This document shows positions 1 through 8,243 of a stretch of 64,000 nucleotides of DNA, piece by piece. The first letter of the stretch is position 1; each line of letters begins with the position of its first letter. The DNA lies in the NCBI RefSeq assembly GCF_900177415.1, contig NZ_FXAF01000006.1, positions 1,078,001-1,142,000 on the forward strand, written 5' to 3'. Both the position numbers and the translations under genes were made by a program. The notes below the pieces were generated by a model. The model did no database searches. It saw only the letters and a program-made list of their open reading frames with translations, and was not told the origin of the DNA. The stretch is from Xaviernesmea oryzae (GTDB taxonomy: Bacteria; Pseudomonadota; Alphaproteobacteria; Rhizobiales; Rhizobiaceae).

Positions 1-90
1 CAGGACGCCGCCCGCAAGCTCGCCGAAGACGTCGCGAAGCCCGGCAAGGAAGCTGCCGAAAAGGCCATGGCGACCTTCAAGGCCGCCTGA
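1..90 (+). CDS. C-terminal end of a phasin-like protein (partial)
   Basis: An open frame runs in from the left edge and ends with TGA at 88-90, giving 29 residues rich in Ala, Lys and Glu, such as KPGKEAAEKAM. This composition and the amphipathic repeat pattern fit the tail of phasin-family granule-associated proteins, which are common in rhizobia. Too little is present to be sure, and another helical Ala/Lys-rich protein is possible. A strong intrinsic terminator follows about 28 bp after the stop, consistent with the end of a transcription unit. Confidence 0.4.
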   Translation, partial: QDAARKLAEDVAKPGKEAAEKAMATFKAA

Positions 91-117
91 TTTCCGCGGC
101 CCTGTTTTGCAGGAAAC

Positions 118-147
118 GGCCGGAGTACGCTCCGGCCTCTTCTATTT
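118..147 (+). terminator. Rho-independent terminator after the phasin-like gene
   Basis: A perfect 8-bp stem, GGCCGGAG (118-125) with CTCCGGCC (130-137), closes a TACG tetraloop. It is followed by the pyrimidine-rich tract TCTTCTATTT. Confidence 0.8.
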
Positions 148-158
148 GCGGAAAGGGC

Positions 159-187
159 TTGCAAAAAGCGTCCGATCGCCGTATGTG
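159..187 (+). promoter_or_regulatory. Candidate sigma-70 promoter of tRNA-His
   Basis: TTGCAA (159-164) and TATGTG (182-187) are 17 bp apart. The -10 box ends 30 bp before the mature tRNA 5' end. The same TTGCAA -35 hexamer occurs before tRNA-Gln later in the window. This is pattern-based only. Confidence 0.4.
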
Positions 188-217
188 ACCCGCAATACCG
201 CTTAGGCGGCTTCTCGT

Positions 218-294
218 GCGGTTGTAGCTCAGTTGGTTAGAGCGCAGGTTTGTGGCACCTGAGGTCAGTGGTTCGACCCCACTCAACCGTACCA
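218..294 (+). tRNA. tRNA-His (GTG anticodon), alphaproteobacterial type lacking G-1
   Basis: The sequence folds as a complete cloverleaf. The acceptor arm pairs GCGGTTG (218-224) with CAACCGT (284-290), the D arm starts GCTC, the anticodon loop TTGTGGC carries GTG, the T arm has a TTCGACC loop, and CCA is encoded (292-294). The base before position 1 is T, so no G-1 is templated, position 1-72 is a G:U pair and the discriminator is A73. Most bacteria have G-1:C73. Loss of that pair together with a divergent HisRS is an established feature of one alphaproteobacterial clade, and hisS lies later in this window. Confidence 0.97.
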
Positions 295-520
295 TTTTCC
301 ACAGCAATATACCTTGATCCCGACGCTTTTCCGCGCCCTGCCATCTTTCGACCCGAAAGCGAACACATTTTTGTGCACTGCACTACACGATCTTGTCAGG
401 ATCGTTAACATGCCTATCTTTGGGGCAGCGAGTGCCTAAATTTTTGGACGCCCGCGTCTTTTGGGCAGCTGCCCCCTTCACCTGCCCGGTTGTCCGGCAG
501 GCCTTTCCAGAAGGAGAGTC

Positions 521-772
521 ATGAGCATGACCATTTCCATCAATAATTTCGCATCCGCGAACGGAACAAAGCTTTCCCTGCAGAATATCGCCGCTGCCGT
601 CGCCGAAGCGCGCCGTGCCGTAGGCTATAGTATCGAGGAGCTTGCCGTGACGACCGGCCTCGTCAACGACGAGATCGTTCGCATCGAAAACGGTACGGAT
701 GCCGATCCCGCCAAGTTGAAGCGCATCGCGGCAGCCTTGCAGGTTCCGGTTTCGACATTTCTTCCTTCCTGA
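521..772 (+). CDS. Small XRE-type helix-turn-helix protein
   Basis: This 83-residue protein consists mainly of a Cro/C1-type HTH domain at about residues 25-80. The sequence runs from a first helix (AVAEARRAVG) through SIEELAVTTG and VNDEIVRIENG to the closing LKRIAAALQVPVSTFL, the classic five-helix fold. The ATG at 521 is chosen because AAGGAG sits 5 bp upstream; an in-frame start at 461 has no such site and would add an unrelated tail. The gene is monocistronic with its own terminator. It probably binds DNA as a dimer, but its target is unknown. Confidence 0.8.
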   Translation: MSMTISINNFASANGTKLSLQNIAAAVAEARRAVGYSIEELAVTTGLVNDEIVRIENGTDADPAKLKRIAAALQVPVSTFLPS

Positions 773-784
773 TTTCTCAGGTTT

Positions 785-812
785 CCGGCCGCTTCGGCGG
801 CCGGTCCCTTCC
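785..812 (+). terminator. Rho-independent terminator after the XRE gene
   Basis: A perfect 8-bp GC stem, CCGGCCGC (785-792) with GCGGCCGG (797-804), closes a TTCG tetraloop. It is followed by TCCCTTCC, a weak T tract. Confidence 0.7.
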
Positions 813-892
813 AAAAGGCCGCTGAGGCCGACAATCCCCCAAATTTGGCATCCCCCAGCAGGCTCGGTCGCGAAGCTTGCGGTTCCGCGTCG

Positions 893-1792
893 TCAGGAAG
901 AACTGAACGGCCAGGTGAAAACCCAGCCTTCCTCGGCCACCAGCTCTTTCAGGAACTCGACGACGGCTCTCAGCCGCATCAGGTCGCGCGTCGTCTCGTG
1001 ATAGGTGGTCCAGTAGGACCGGCGGATGACGATCTCCGGCAGCACGCGGACGAGTTCCGGATATTGCCGCGCCACGTAGTCGTGCAGGATGCCGATGCCG
1101 GCACCGGAACGCACCGCCTCGGTCTGGCCGATCGCGCTCGATATCTCGAAGCTTGCATCCCAGTTTCGCATCACTTCGCCGGTGAAATTGAGCGAAGGGG
1201 AGAAGATCAGGTCTTCGACATAACCGATCCGCGGGTGTTCTCTCAGCGCCTCCAGCGTTGGCGGGTTTCCGGCCTGGTCGAGATAGGTTTTCGAGGCGTA
1301 GAGCCCGAGCGTATAGTCGGTGAGCTTGGACGAGACGAGCCGGCCCTGTTCCGGCCGCTCGATGGTGATGGCGATGTCCGCCTCGCGCTGGGAAAGCGAG
1401 AAGGATCGCGGCACCGGCACGAGCTGTAGTTTCAGTTCCGGATGCCGCCGCGTCAGGCGGCCGAGCCGGGAGGCAAGGAAGGAGACGCCGAACCCGTCCG
1501 GCGCGCCGATCCGGACCGTTCCGGCAATCGCCGTGTCGATCCTGCCGGTGCTTGCCTGTGCGGCCAGCATTTCCGTTTCCATCCGCTCGGCGGCGCGGAA
1601 GAAGACCTCACCCTCGGCGGTCAGCTCGCAGCCGTTGGTGCGGCGGATGAGCAGGCGCGTGCGCAGGTCCTCCTCCAGCGCCGTGATCCGGCGTCCGAGC
1701 GTGGCGTGATTGATTCCGAGCCGCCGCGAGGCGGCGAGAATCTGGCCGCTCCGCGCAACGGCAAGGAACATGCGCACATCATCCCAGTTCAT
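893..1792 (-). CDS. LysR-family regulator, probably of mmsA
   Basis: This is a 299-residue LysR-type regulator. Its N-terminal winged HTH begins MNWDDVRMFLAVARSG and contains ASRRLGINHATLGRRITALE. The C-terminal effector domain starts near GTVRIGAPDG. The ATG at 1792 is chosen over upstream in-frame codons because TTGGAG lies 6 bp before it and LysR proteins normally begin at this point of the HTH. The gene is divergent from mmsA across about 120 bp, the usual arrangement for a LysR regulator and its target. The effector is not identifiable; a valine or inositol catabolic intermediate would fit. Confidence 0.88.
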   Translation of the reverse strand: MNWDDVRMFLAVARSGQILAASRRLGINHATLGRRITALEEDLRTRLLIRRTNGCELTAEGEVFFRAAERMETEMLAAQASTGRIDTAIAGTVRIGAPDGFGVSFLASRLGRLTRRHPELKLQLVPVPRSFSLSQREADIAITIERPEQGRLVSSKLTDYTLGLYASKTYLDQAGNPPTLEALREHPRIGYVEDLIFSPSLNFTGEVMRNWDASFEISSAIGQTEAVRSGAGIGILHDYVARQYPELVRVLPEIVIRRSYWTTYHETTRDLMRLRAVVEFLKELVAEEGWVFTWPFSSS

Positions 1793-1808
1793 GGGAAACT
1801 CCAATGTC

Positions 1809-1857
1809 GAATTCTGCACAACGGATGCGTAAACTACGGCGTTGCTCTGTGCAATTC
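1809..1857. promoter_or_regulatory. Interrupted inverted repeat in the LysR/mmsA divergent region
   Basis: GAATTCTGCACA (1809-1820) is mirrored by TGTGCAATTC (1848-1857), which is its reverse complement less two bases. The arms are 27 bp apart and lie between the two divergent start codons. They are plausible LysR regulator half-sites, but their function is inferred from position only. Confidence 0.35.
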
Positions 1858-1914
1858 TGAGAGTATCCTCGGCTATCCAGAAAAGAGCGCCGTCAAGGCA
1901 GGAGGAGCACACCC

Positions 1915-3411
<1,497 letters not shown>

Positions 3412-3437
3412 GCCGTACCAAAGAGCAGCAATTCCGC

Positions 3438-3470
3438 ACGGGCCCTTTCGGGGGCCCGTTTGCGTTTGTT
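3438..3470 (+). terminator. Rho-independent terminator after mmsA
   Basis: The stem ACGGGCCC (3438-3445) pairs with GGGCCCGT (3452-3459) around a 6-nt loop. It is followed by TTGCGTTTGTT. Confidence 0.8.
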
Positions 3471-3585
3471 CGAGCATCCGAGGGATGTCCGTTCAGGCCA
3501 GGTCGGTTTGTTTCCTGCCCGCACGTTGACGTTTTTGAAGACTGAACTAATTTAGCCGACGCAGTAGGAGTGGGGAGTTCAGTCC

Positions 3586-3714
3586 ATGGTATATGAGTGG
3601 GATGAGAGACGCGCTCGCCGTGCGCATTTGACCAAGATCGGCCTTAGCCTGCTTGCCGCGCTGGTGATCATTGCTGTTCCGGCCTGGGTCGCGATAACGC
3701 TGGACGTTATCTGA
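3586..3714 (+). CDS. 42-residue single-span membrane protein
   Basis: ATG at 3586 opens a 42-residue frame ending TGA at 3714. GGAG motifs lie shortly upstream and a terminator follows about 35 bp after the stop. The protein has a charged, Arg-rich N-terminus (YEWDERRARRAHLTK) and then one hydrophobic helix of about 22 residues (IGLSLLAALVIIAVPAWVAI). By the positive-inside rule the N-terminus should be cytoplasmic. No family is recognised. The GC-rich third positions and its own terminator support a real gene. Confidence 0.6.
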   Translation: MVYEWDERRARRAHLTKIGLSLLAALVIIAVPAWVAITLDVI

Positions 3715-3748
3715 GCCGGGCATCTTTCGATATCCGGAAACGCATCAA

Positions 3749-3780
3749 GGCCGGCTTCGGCCGGCCCTGATCCTTTTTCT
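3749..3780 (+). terminator. Rho-independent terminator after the small membrane protein
   Basis: GGCCGGC (3749-3755) pairs with GCCGGCC (3760-3766) around a TTCG loop. It is followed by CTGATCCTTTTTCTT. It lies between convergent genes and may also act on the minus strand. Confidence 0.75.
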
Positions 3781-3815
3781 TGCATCTGTCTTCTGGTCGG
3801 TCCTGCGGCTCCGGC

Positions 3816-4862
3816 TCAGCTCTCCGGGCCTTCGTTGAAGCCGACCTTGTCGACCAGCTCCGATGCCTTCTTGCGGTTGGCGGCGATGTCGGCGAGCGAC
3901 AGCGTGTCCGGCTTGATCGTGCCGAAGCTCTTCACGGTAGCGGAAGGCTCGGCACCCGGCATGACGGGATATTCGAAGACCTGCTCGGCATAGATCTGCT
4001 GTGCTTCGCCGGATGCCAGGAATTCCATCAGCTTCACGGCATTGTCCTTGTTGGGCGCATTCTTGGCGAGCGCCATGCCGGAAATGTTGACATGCGTGCC
4101 GCGATCGGCCGAGTTCGGGAAGAGCACCTTGATCGCCTCGGCCCACTTCTTCTGATCGGGTTCCTTCTCGTTGGTCTGCATCAGGCCGACATAGTAGGTG
4201 TTGCCGATGCCGATGTCGCAGGCGCCTGCGAAGATCGCCTTGGCCTGGTCGCGATCGCCGCCGCTCGGTTTCTGGGCGAGGTTGTCCTTGACGCCCTTCA
4301 GCCAGGTTTCGGTATAGGCTTCGCCATGCACGGCGATCATCGATGCGATCAGGCCGATGTTATAGGAATGCTGGCCGTCGCGGATGCAGATCTTGCCCTT
4401 CCACTTCGGATCGGCAAGCTCCTCATAGGTGATGGAGGTCTGGGCGACGCGGTCCTTGGAGGCGTAGACGACGCGGCCGCGGGTCGTCAGTCCGAACCAT
4501 TCGCCGGCGGGATCGCGCAGATTGGCCGGAATGTCCTTGTTGATCGTCGCGTTGTCGGTGACGGCTTGCGTCACGCCGCCTTCCTTGGCTTCCATGAGGC
4601 GGGCGATGTCGACCGTCATGATCACGTCGGCCGGCGAATTGGCGCCCTCGGCCTGGATGCGTTCGACAAGACCCTTGTCAAGGAAGAGAACATTGGTCTT
4701 GATGCCGGTCTGCTGCGTGAAGGTGTCGAGCAGCGGCTTGATCAAATCCGGCTGACGATAGGAGTAGATATTGACCTCGCCATCGGCATATGCCGCCGTG
4801 GTCGTTGCCAGCATGGATGCACCTATAAGTGCAGAAAGCTGGATCTTGCTCCGGATACGCAT
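3816..4862 (-). CDS. Periplasmic Fe(3+) ABC transporter binding protein (AfuA/FbpA-like)
   Basis: This is a 348-residue precursor with a Sec signal peptide (KIQLSALIGASMLATTTAAYA, cleavage near residue 27). A mature class of ferric-binding protein fold follows, starting DGEVNIYSYRQPDLIKPLL. The paired tyrosines in GNTYYVGL match the Fe(3+)-coordinating Tyr-Tyr motif of FbpA/AfuA proteins. The ATG at 4862 is chosen because AGGAGG lies 8 bp upstream and the signal peptide begins there. The gene is divergent from rirA, and a TGA-N9-TCA box lies about 30 bp upstream, so iron-responsive repression by RirA is likely. No permease or ATPase gene is adjacent, so it must work with components encoded elsewhere. 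Confidence 0.9.
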   Translation of the reverse strand: MRIRSKIQLSALIGASMLATTTAAYADGEVNIYSYRQPDLIKPLLDTFTQQTGIKTNVLFLDKGLVERIQAEGANSPADVIMTVDIARLMEAKEGGVTQAVTDNATINKDIPANLRDPAGEWFGLTTRGRVVYASKDRVAQTSITYEELADPKWKGKICIRDGQHSYNIGLIASMIAVHGEAYTETWLKGVKDNLAQKPSGGDRDQAKAIFAGACDIGIGNTYYVGLMQTNEKEPDQKKWAEAIKVLFPNSADRGTHVNISGMALAKNAPNKDNAVKLMEFLASGEAQQIYAEQVFEYPVMPGAEPSATVKSFGTIKPDTLSLADIAANRKKASELVDKVGFNEGPES

Positions 4863-4890
4863 CAATTGTCCTCCTAGGGTTGTTTTTTCC

Positions 4891-4905
4891 TGAGGACTGA
4901 GGTCA
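4891..4905. promoter_or_regulatory. Candidate IRO box (RirA operator)
   Basis: TGA (4891-4893), nine bases, then TCA (4903-4905) exactly match the TGA-N9-TCA consensus reported for iron-responsive operators of rhizobial RirA. It lies 29 bp upstream of the iron-binding protein start codon and within the region divergent from rirA itself. Confidence 0.6.
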
Positions 4906-4978
4906 TGATTTTGGTGCGACGTCAAGGAGGAGGGCTCCTAAAGGAGAGAAATGCGATCACATTTTTCTTTTTTTGGAA

Positions 4979-5007
4979 TTGTTCAAAACTAGCGAAAGCT
5001 CTATATA
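4979..5007 (+). promoter_or_regulatory. Candidate sigma-70 promoter of rirA
   Basis: TTGTTC (4979-4984) and TATATA (5002-5007) are separated by 17 bp. The -10 box ends 28 bp before the rirA ATG. Confidence 0.55.
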
Positions 5008-5035
5008 GGGTTAATACGACTTTCGGGAGACCAGC

Positions 5036-5506
5036 ATGCGCTTGACCAAACAGACCAATTACGCAGTACGGATGCTGATGTATTGCGCGGCCAACGAAGG
5101 CCATCTGAGCCGCATTCCCGAGATCGCAAGGGCCTATGGCGTTTCCGAGCTCTTCCTTTTCAAGATCCTCCAGCCGCTCAACAAGGCCGGCTTGGTTGAG
5201 ACTGTCCGCGGCCGGAATGGCGGCGTGAAGCTCGGCCGCAGCGCCGATCGCATCACGCTTTTCGATGTGGTGAAGGTCACGGAAGACAGTTTCGCCATGG
5301 CGGAATGTTTCGAAGACGGCGTCGTGGAATGCCCGCTCGTCGACAGCTGCGGCCTGAATGCGGCCCTGCGCAAGGCGCTCAACGCCTTCTTCGACGTGCT
5401 TGCGGAATATACGATCGACGATCTCGTCAAGGCACGTCCGCAGATCAATTTCCTGCTCGGTCTCGATACTCTGCACATGCCGAAGGTCACGGCCCCGGCC
5501 GCTTGA
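5036..5506 (+). CDS. rirA: Rhizobial iron regulator RirA (Rrf2 family)
   Basis: The 156-residue Rrf2-family protein is recognisable as RirA along its whole length. The N-terminal winged helix starts MRLTKQTNYAVRMLMYC, with the recognition region VSELFLFKILQPLNKAG. Three cysteines at 91, 99 and 105 (AECFEDGVVECPLVDSCGL) are the Fe-S cluster ligands of the family. In Rhizobiaceae RirA senses iron through its [4Fe-4S] cluster and represses uptake genes when iron is plentiful. A promoter and GGGAG precede the ATG. The divergent iron-binding protein gene with its IRO-like box is a probable direct target. Confidence 0.95.
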   Translation: MRLTKQTNYAVRMLMYCAANEGHLSRIPEIARAYGVSELFLFKILQPLNKAGLVETVRGRNGGVKLGRSADRITLFDVVKVTEDSFAMAECFEDGVVECPLVDSCGLNAALRKALNAFFDVLAEYTIDDLVKARPQINFLLGLDTLHMPKVTAPAA

Positions 5507-5528
5507 GCCCTTGCGATTTTTGGAATGG

Positions 5529-5562
5529 AAAGCGCCGGTCGAAAGCCGGCGCTTTTGTTTTG
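5529..5562 (+). terminator. Rho-independent terminator after rirA
   Basis: AAAGCGCCGG (5529-5538) pairs perfectly with CCGGCGCTTT (5546-5555) around a 7-nt loop. It is followed by TGTTTTG. Confidence 0.85.
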
Positions 5563-5693
5563 CCGTTGGCTTTGCGCGAGGTTGACCTTCGTCGCATTTG
5601 CAATAGAAGGGGCAGGCATTCGGCCTTCCGGCCGCCCATTCCTGTGGCGCCTCGCGCCGCGTCCCAAACCCAACTGTCCGCAGGCTCCAGGGG

Positions 5694-6725
5694 ATGTCTC
5701 TTTCGGAATTGCGTACCTTTGCGCTGACTGCGCTGATCGGCACCGCCGGCGCATTGATCGCGATCGCTGTCGCTTTTCCCGCGCCCTACCTCATTGGCCC
5801 GGCTGTCGCCGTCACCTTGGCGGGCCTTGCCGGCATGCAGTTGTCGGTCCCCAGTGCTGTCCGCAACGTCTGCTTCGTCGTCGTCGGCGTGTCCATGGGA
5901 ACCACCGTGACGCCGGAGGTGATCGTCGCGGCACGCACCTGGCCGCTCAGTTTCGTCATGGTGCTGGTCGCGGTCGTCATCCTGCTCTACGTCAGCTGCT
6001 GGGTGCTGCAGAAGTTCTTCCGTTACGATCGGGTCACCGCCCTTCTTGCCTCCTCGCCCGGCCATTTGAGCTATGTGCTGAGCCTCGCGGCCGAAACCCG
6101 TTGCGACGTGCGCACCGTCGGCGTTGCCCAGAGCGTCCGCGTCCTGGCACTGACCATCACCGTGCCGCTGATCGTCGATGTCCTCGACCTCGTGGGAACG
6201 GATCCGGTCGTTCTGCCCGAGGCGATGAGTACGCCGATCCTCATCGCCACGCTCGTCGTGTCGAGCCTTTTCGGCATGCTCTTCCTGCGCCTGAAGTTTC
6301 CGGCAGCTCTGCTCCTCGGCGGCGTGGTGGTGTCGATCGGCACGCATGTGACCGGCTTCGTCGGCGGCGGCGTGCCGAATTGGCTGCTCACGCCGACCTA
6401 TGTCATCCTCGGCTCGGTCATCGGAACGCGTTTCTGCGGCGTTTCGCTCGGTGAACTGCGCACCGCTTTCGTGGCGGGCGGCGTGGTGACGATCGTCGTC
6501 ACGGTGCTGGCTGCGGCGATCGCCGGCAGCGTGTCCTATCTGACCGGAGTGCCGCTCGATGCGGCATTGATCGCGTTCGCCCCCGGCGGGCTCGAAACCA
6601 TGTCGGCCATGGCGGTGATGCTGCATGCGGACCCGACCTATGTCGGTGCCCATCACGTGCTGCGGCTGCTGTTCCTTTCGGTGCTGATGCCGCTGATGCT
6701 GGGCAAGGAGGCCCGGCAGCGGTGA
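5694..6725 (+). CDS. AbrB-family integral membrane protein
   Basis: This 343-residue, highly hydrophobic protein has about ten membrane segments arranged as two internally repeated halves. Both halves carry related glycine-rich loops, for example PYLIGPAVAVTLAG in the first and FPAALLLGGVVVSIG in the second, and the helix-breaking SSPGHLSYVLS is matched by APGGLETMSAMAV. This is the pattern of the AbrB (ammonia-monooxygenase-like regulator) membrane family, whose transport substrate is not established. The ATG at 5694 follows a weak CCAGGGG site. It is not the DNA-binding AbrB of Bacillus, despite the shared name. Confidence 0.82.
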   Translation: MSLSELRTFALTALIGTAGALIAIAVAFPAPYLIGPAVAVTLAGLAGMQLSVPSAVRNVCFVVVGVSMGTTVTPEVIVAARTWPLSFVMVLVAVVILLYVSCWVLQKFFRYDRVTALLASSPGHLSYVLSLAAETRCDVRTVGVAQSVRVLALTITVPLIVDVLDLVGTDPVVLPEAMSTPILIATLVVSSLFGMLFLRLKFPAALLLGGVVVSIGTHVTGFVGGGVPNWLLTPTYVILGSVIGTRFCGVSLGELRTAFVAGGVVTIVVTVLAAAIAGSVSYLTGVPLDAALIAFAPGGLETMSAMAVMLHADPTYVGAHHVLRLLFLSVLMPLMLGKEARQR

Positions 6726-6813
6726 GATTGTGGACATTTCCAAGCGCCGGGGCTTGTGATGCATCGGCAAGGGCGGATATCCGTGGCTGATCCGGGAATA
6801 TGAGAAGGGTGTA

Positions 6814-7350
6814 TTGATCCTCATGAATCTGAAGAAACCGGCAGCCATCGTGGTCATGGGCGTCAGCGGATCGGGAAAGACCTCGGTGGGCGAACGCCTT
6901 GCCGAGCGGCTCGGCTGCGCTTTCGTGGAGGGGGACCGCCTGCATCCGGCGGCGAATGTCGCCAAGATGGCGCAAGGCATTCCGCTCACCGACGACGATC
7001 GCTGGCCCTGGCTCGATCTCGTCGGGGGCGAACTGGCCGGGGCGAGGGGACGGGGCGAGAGCGTGGTGGTCTCATGCTCCGCGCTCAGGAAGGCCTATCG
7101 CGACCGGCTGCGGCAGGCGAGCGGCGGTACGCTCTATTTCGTCTTCCTCACGGGCGATCCCAAGGTGCTCGAGGGACGGATGGGCGCCCGTACCGGCCAT
7201 TTCATGCCCGCATCGCTGCTACAGAGCCAGCTTGCGACGCTGGAAAGTCCGGAAGGAGAAGCGGGCGTCGTGACCGTCGACATCGATGCAAGTCTCGACG
7301 ACATCGTCGGCAAGGCTTTCGAAGGGCTCGAAAAGATATGGCGGGCTTGA
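6814..7350 (+). CDS. gntK: Gluconokinase
   Basis: This is a 178-residue P-loop kinase of the GntK family, which phosphorylates D-gluconate to 6-phosphogluconate using ATP. The Walker A motif is GVSGSGKTS near residue 16. The family signature regions FVEGDRLHP (substrate pocket), DDRWPWL and VVSCSALRKAYRD are all present, as is the late HFMPASLLQSQLATLE block. The TTG at 6814 is best spaced from GAAGGGT; the ATG at 6823, nine bases on, is the alternative. The gene stands alone, without a gluconate transporter beside it. The short length is normal for this family. Confidence 0.93.
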   Translation: MILMNLKKPAAIVVMGVSGSGKTSVGERLAERLGCAFVEGDRLHPAANVAKMAQGIPLTDDDRWPWLDLVGGELAGARGRGESVVVSCSALRKAYRDRLRQASGGTLYFVFLTGDPKVLEGRMGARTGHFMPASLLQSQLATLESPEGEAGVVTVDIDASLDDIVGKAFEGLEKIWRA

Positions 7351-7558
7351 TAACGTGATTCATGCTCCTATTTCCTCCCGCACTATGTCTTGCGTGCGGG
7401 CGGCGAAGTATTTTCGGGAAAATCGCCAGGCTGGGTGATCCGAAGTTCTTCCGGCGCCGTATAAAGAAACACTTTTTTGTGTCTAAGCAATTTGCCGGGC
7501 CTCCGGGAATTCCGTGGCCCGCAAAATGCAACGAGTAGCAGGTGTTTGAGGAGACGGT

Positions 7559-8221
7559 GTGCGGATGCCAGATTCGACGCGAGGACCGGGGCAAGGTTCC
7601 CTTCGGCGAGTGCCGAAACAGGAAAGGAGCCGCGAGCGTATCGATGAGATCCTGAAAGTATCGATGGAACTGATCGGCCGGAAGGGCATCGATGCAGTGA
7701 CCATGAAGGAGATAGCGTCTCTTTCCGGCGGGCCGATCGCATCGGTCTACCAGTATTTTCCGAACAAATCCGCTATCATCGCAATGCTGTACGAACGCTA
7801 TGTCGAAGAGGTGCGTTCGTTCGTCAAGGAAGAAATCGACAGGATCGCGACCGCCGAAGACGCCCTGCAGGCGACCGAAGGGCTTTTCGATCTCTATTAC
7901 CACAAAATGCGTCTGGAGCCTTCGACCCAGGATCTTCTGAACGCCATCCAGGCGGACAAGGCGCTCGCCGATCTGGATATCGCGGAAACGCGCTTTCAAG
8001 CAGAGGTGTTCTACGAGGCCACGGAGCGCTTCGTCCGCGAGCCGCTGCGCGAGAGTTATGCGCGCACGCTGCTCGTCATGTTCCACATGGCCGGAGCAAC
8101 GCTCCGCCTGGCTCTCGTGGTGCCGGACGGGGAGGCCGCTGAGATCGTCGAGCAGTTCAAGTCCATCATCCGCGCCCAGGCAACCTACTATCTCACCGGC
8201 AGCTTTCCCGCTTCGCTTTGA
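7559..8221 (+). CDS. TetR/AcrR-family regulator
   Basis: The 220-residue protein has a TetR-type N-terminal HTH at about residues 22-70, including RSRERIDEILKVSMELIG and AVTMKEIASLSG-PIASVYQYF with the usual tyrosine-rich recognition helix. A helical ligand-binding domain follows. The GTG at 7559 has GAGGAG five bases upstream; the ATG at 7565 is an equally plausible start. About 200 bp upstream of noncoding sequence contains an imperfect AACAC/GTGT inverted repeat (7468-7482) that could be an operator. The effector and target genes are unknown, and the adjacent dehydrogenase is convergent. Confidence 0.85.
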   Translation: MRMPDSTRGPGQGSLRRVPKQERSRERIDEILKVSMELIGRKGIDAVTMKEIASLSGGPIASVYQYFPNKSAIIAMLYERYVEEVRSFVKEEIDRIATAEDALQATEGLFDLYYHKMRLEPSTQDLLNAIQADKALADLDIAETRFQAEVFYEATERFVREPLRESYARTLLVMFHMAGATLRLALVVPDGEAAEIVEQFKSIIRAQATYYLTGSFPASL

Positions 8222-8243
8222 TGACCAAAACCCGCCTGAGTGG

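Noticed and set aside
373..383. Short palindrome GTGCA-C-TGCAC before the XRE gene
   Set aside because: It is only 5 bp per arm, and there is no promoter hexamer next to it; chance is likely.
7377..7400. Hairpin CCCGCAC/GTGCGGG after gntK as a terminator
   Set aside because: The loop is long (10 nt) and there is no T tract, so I did not call it.
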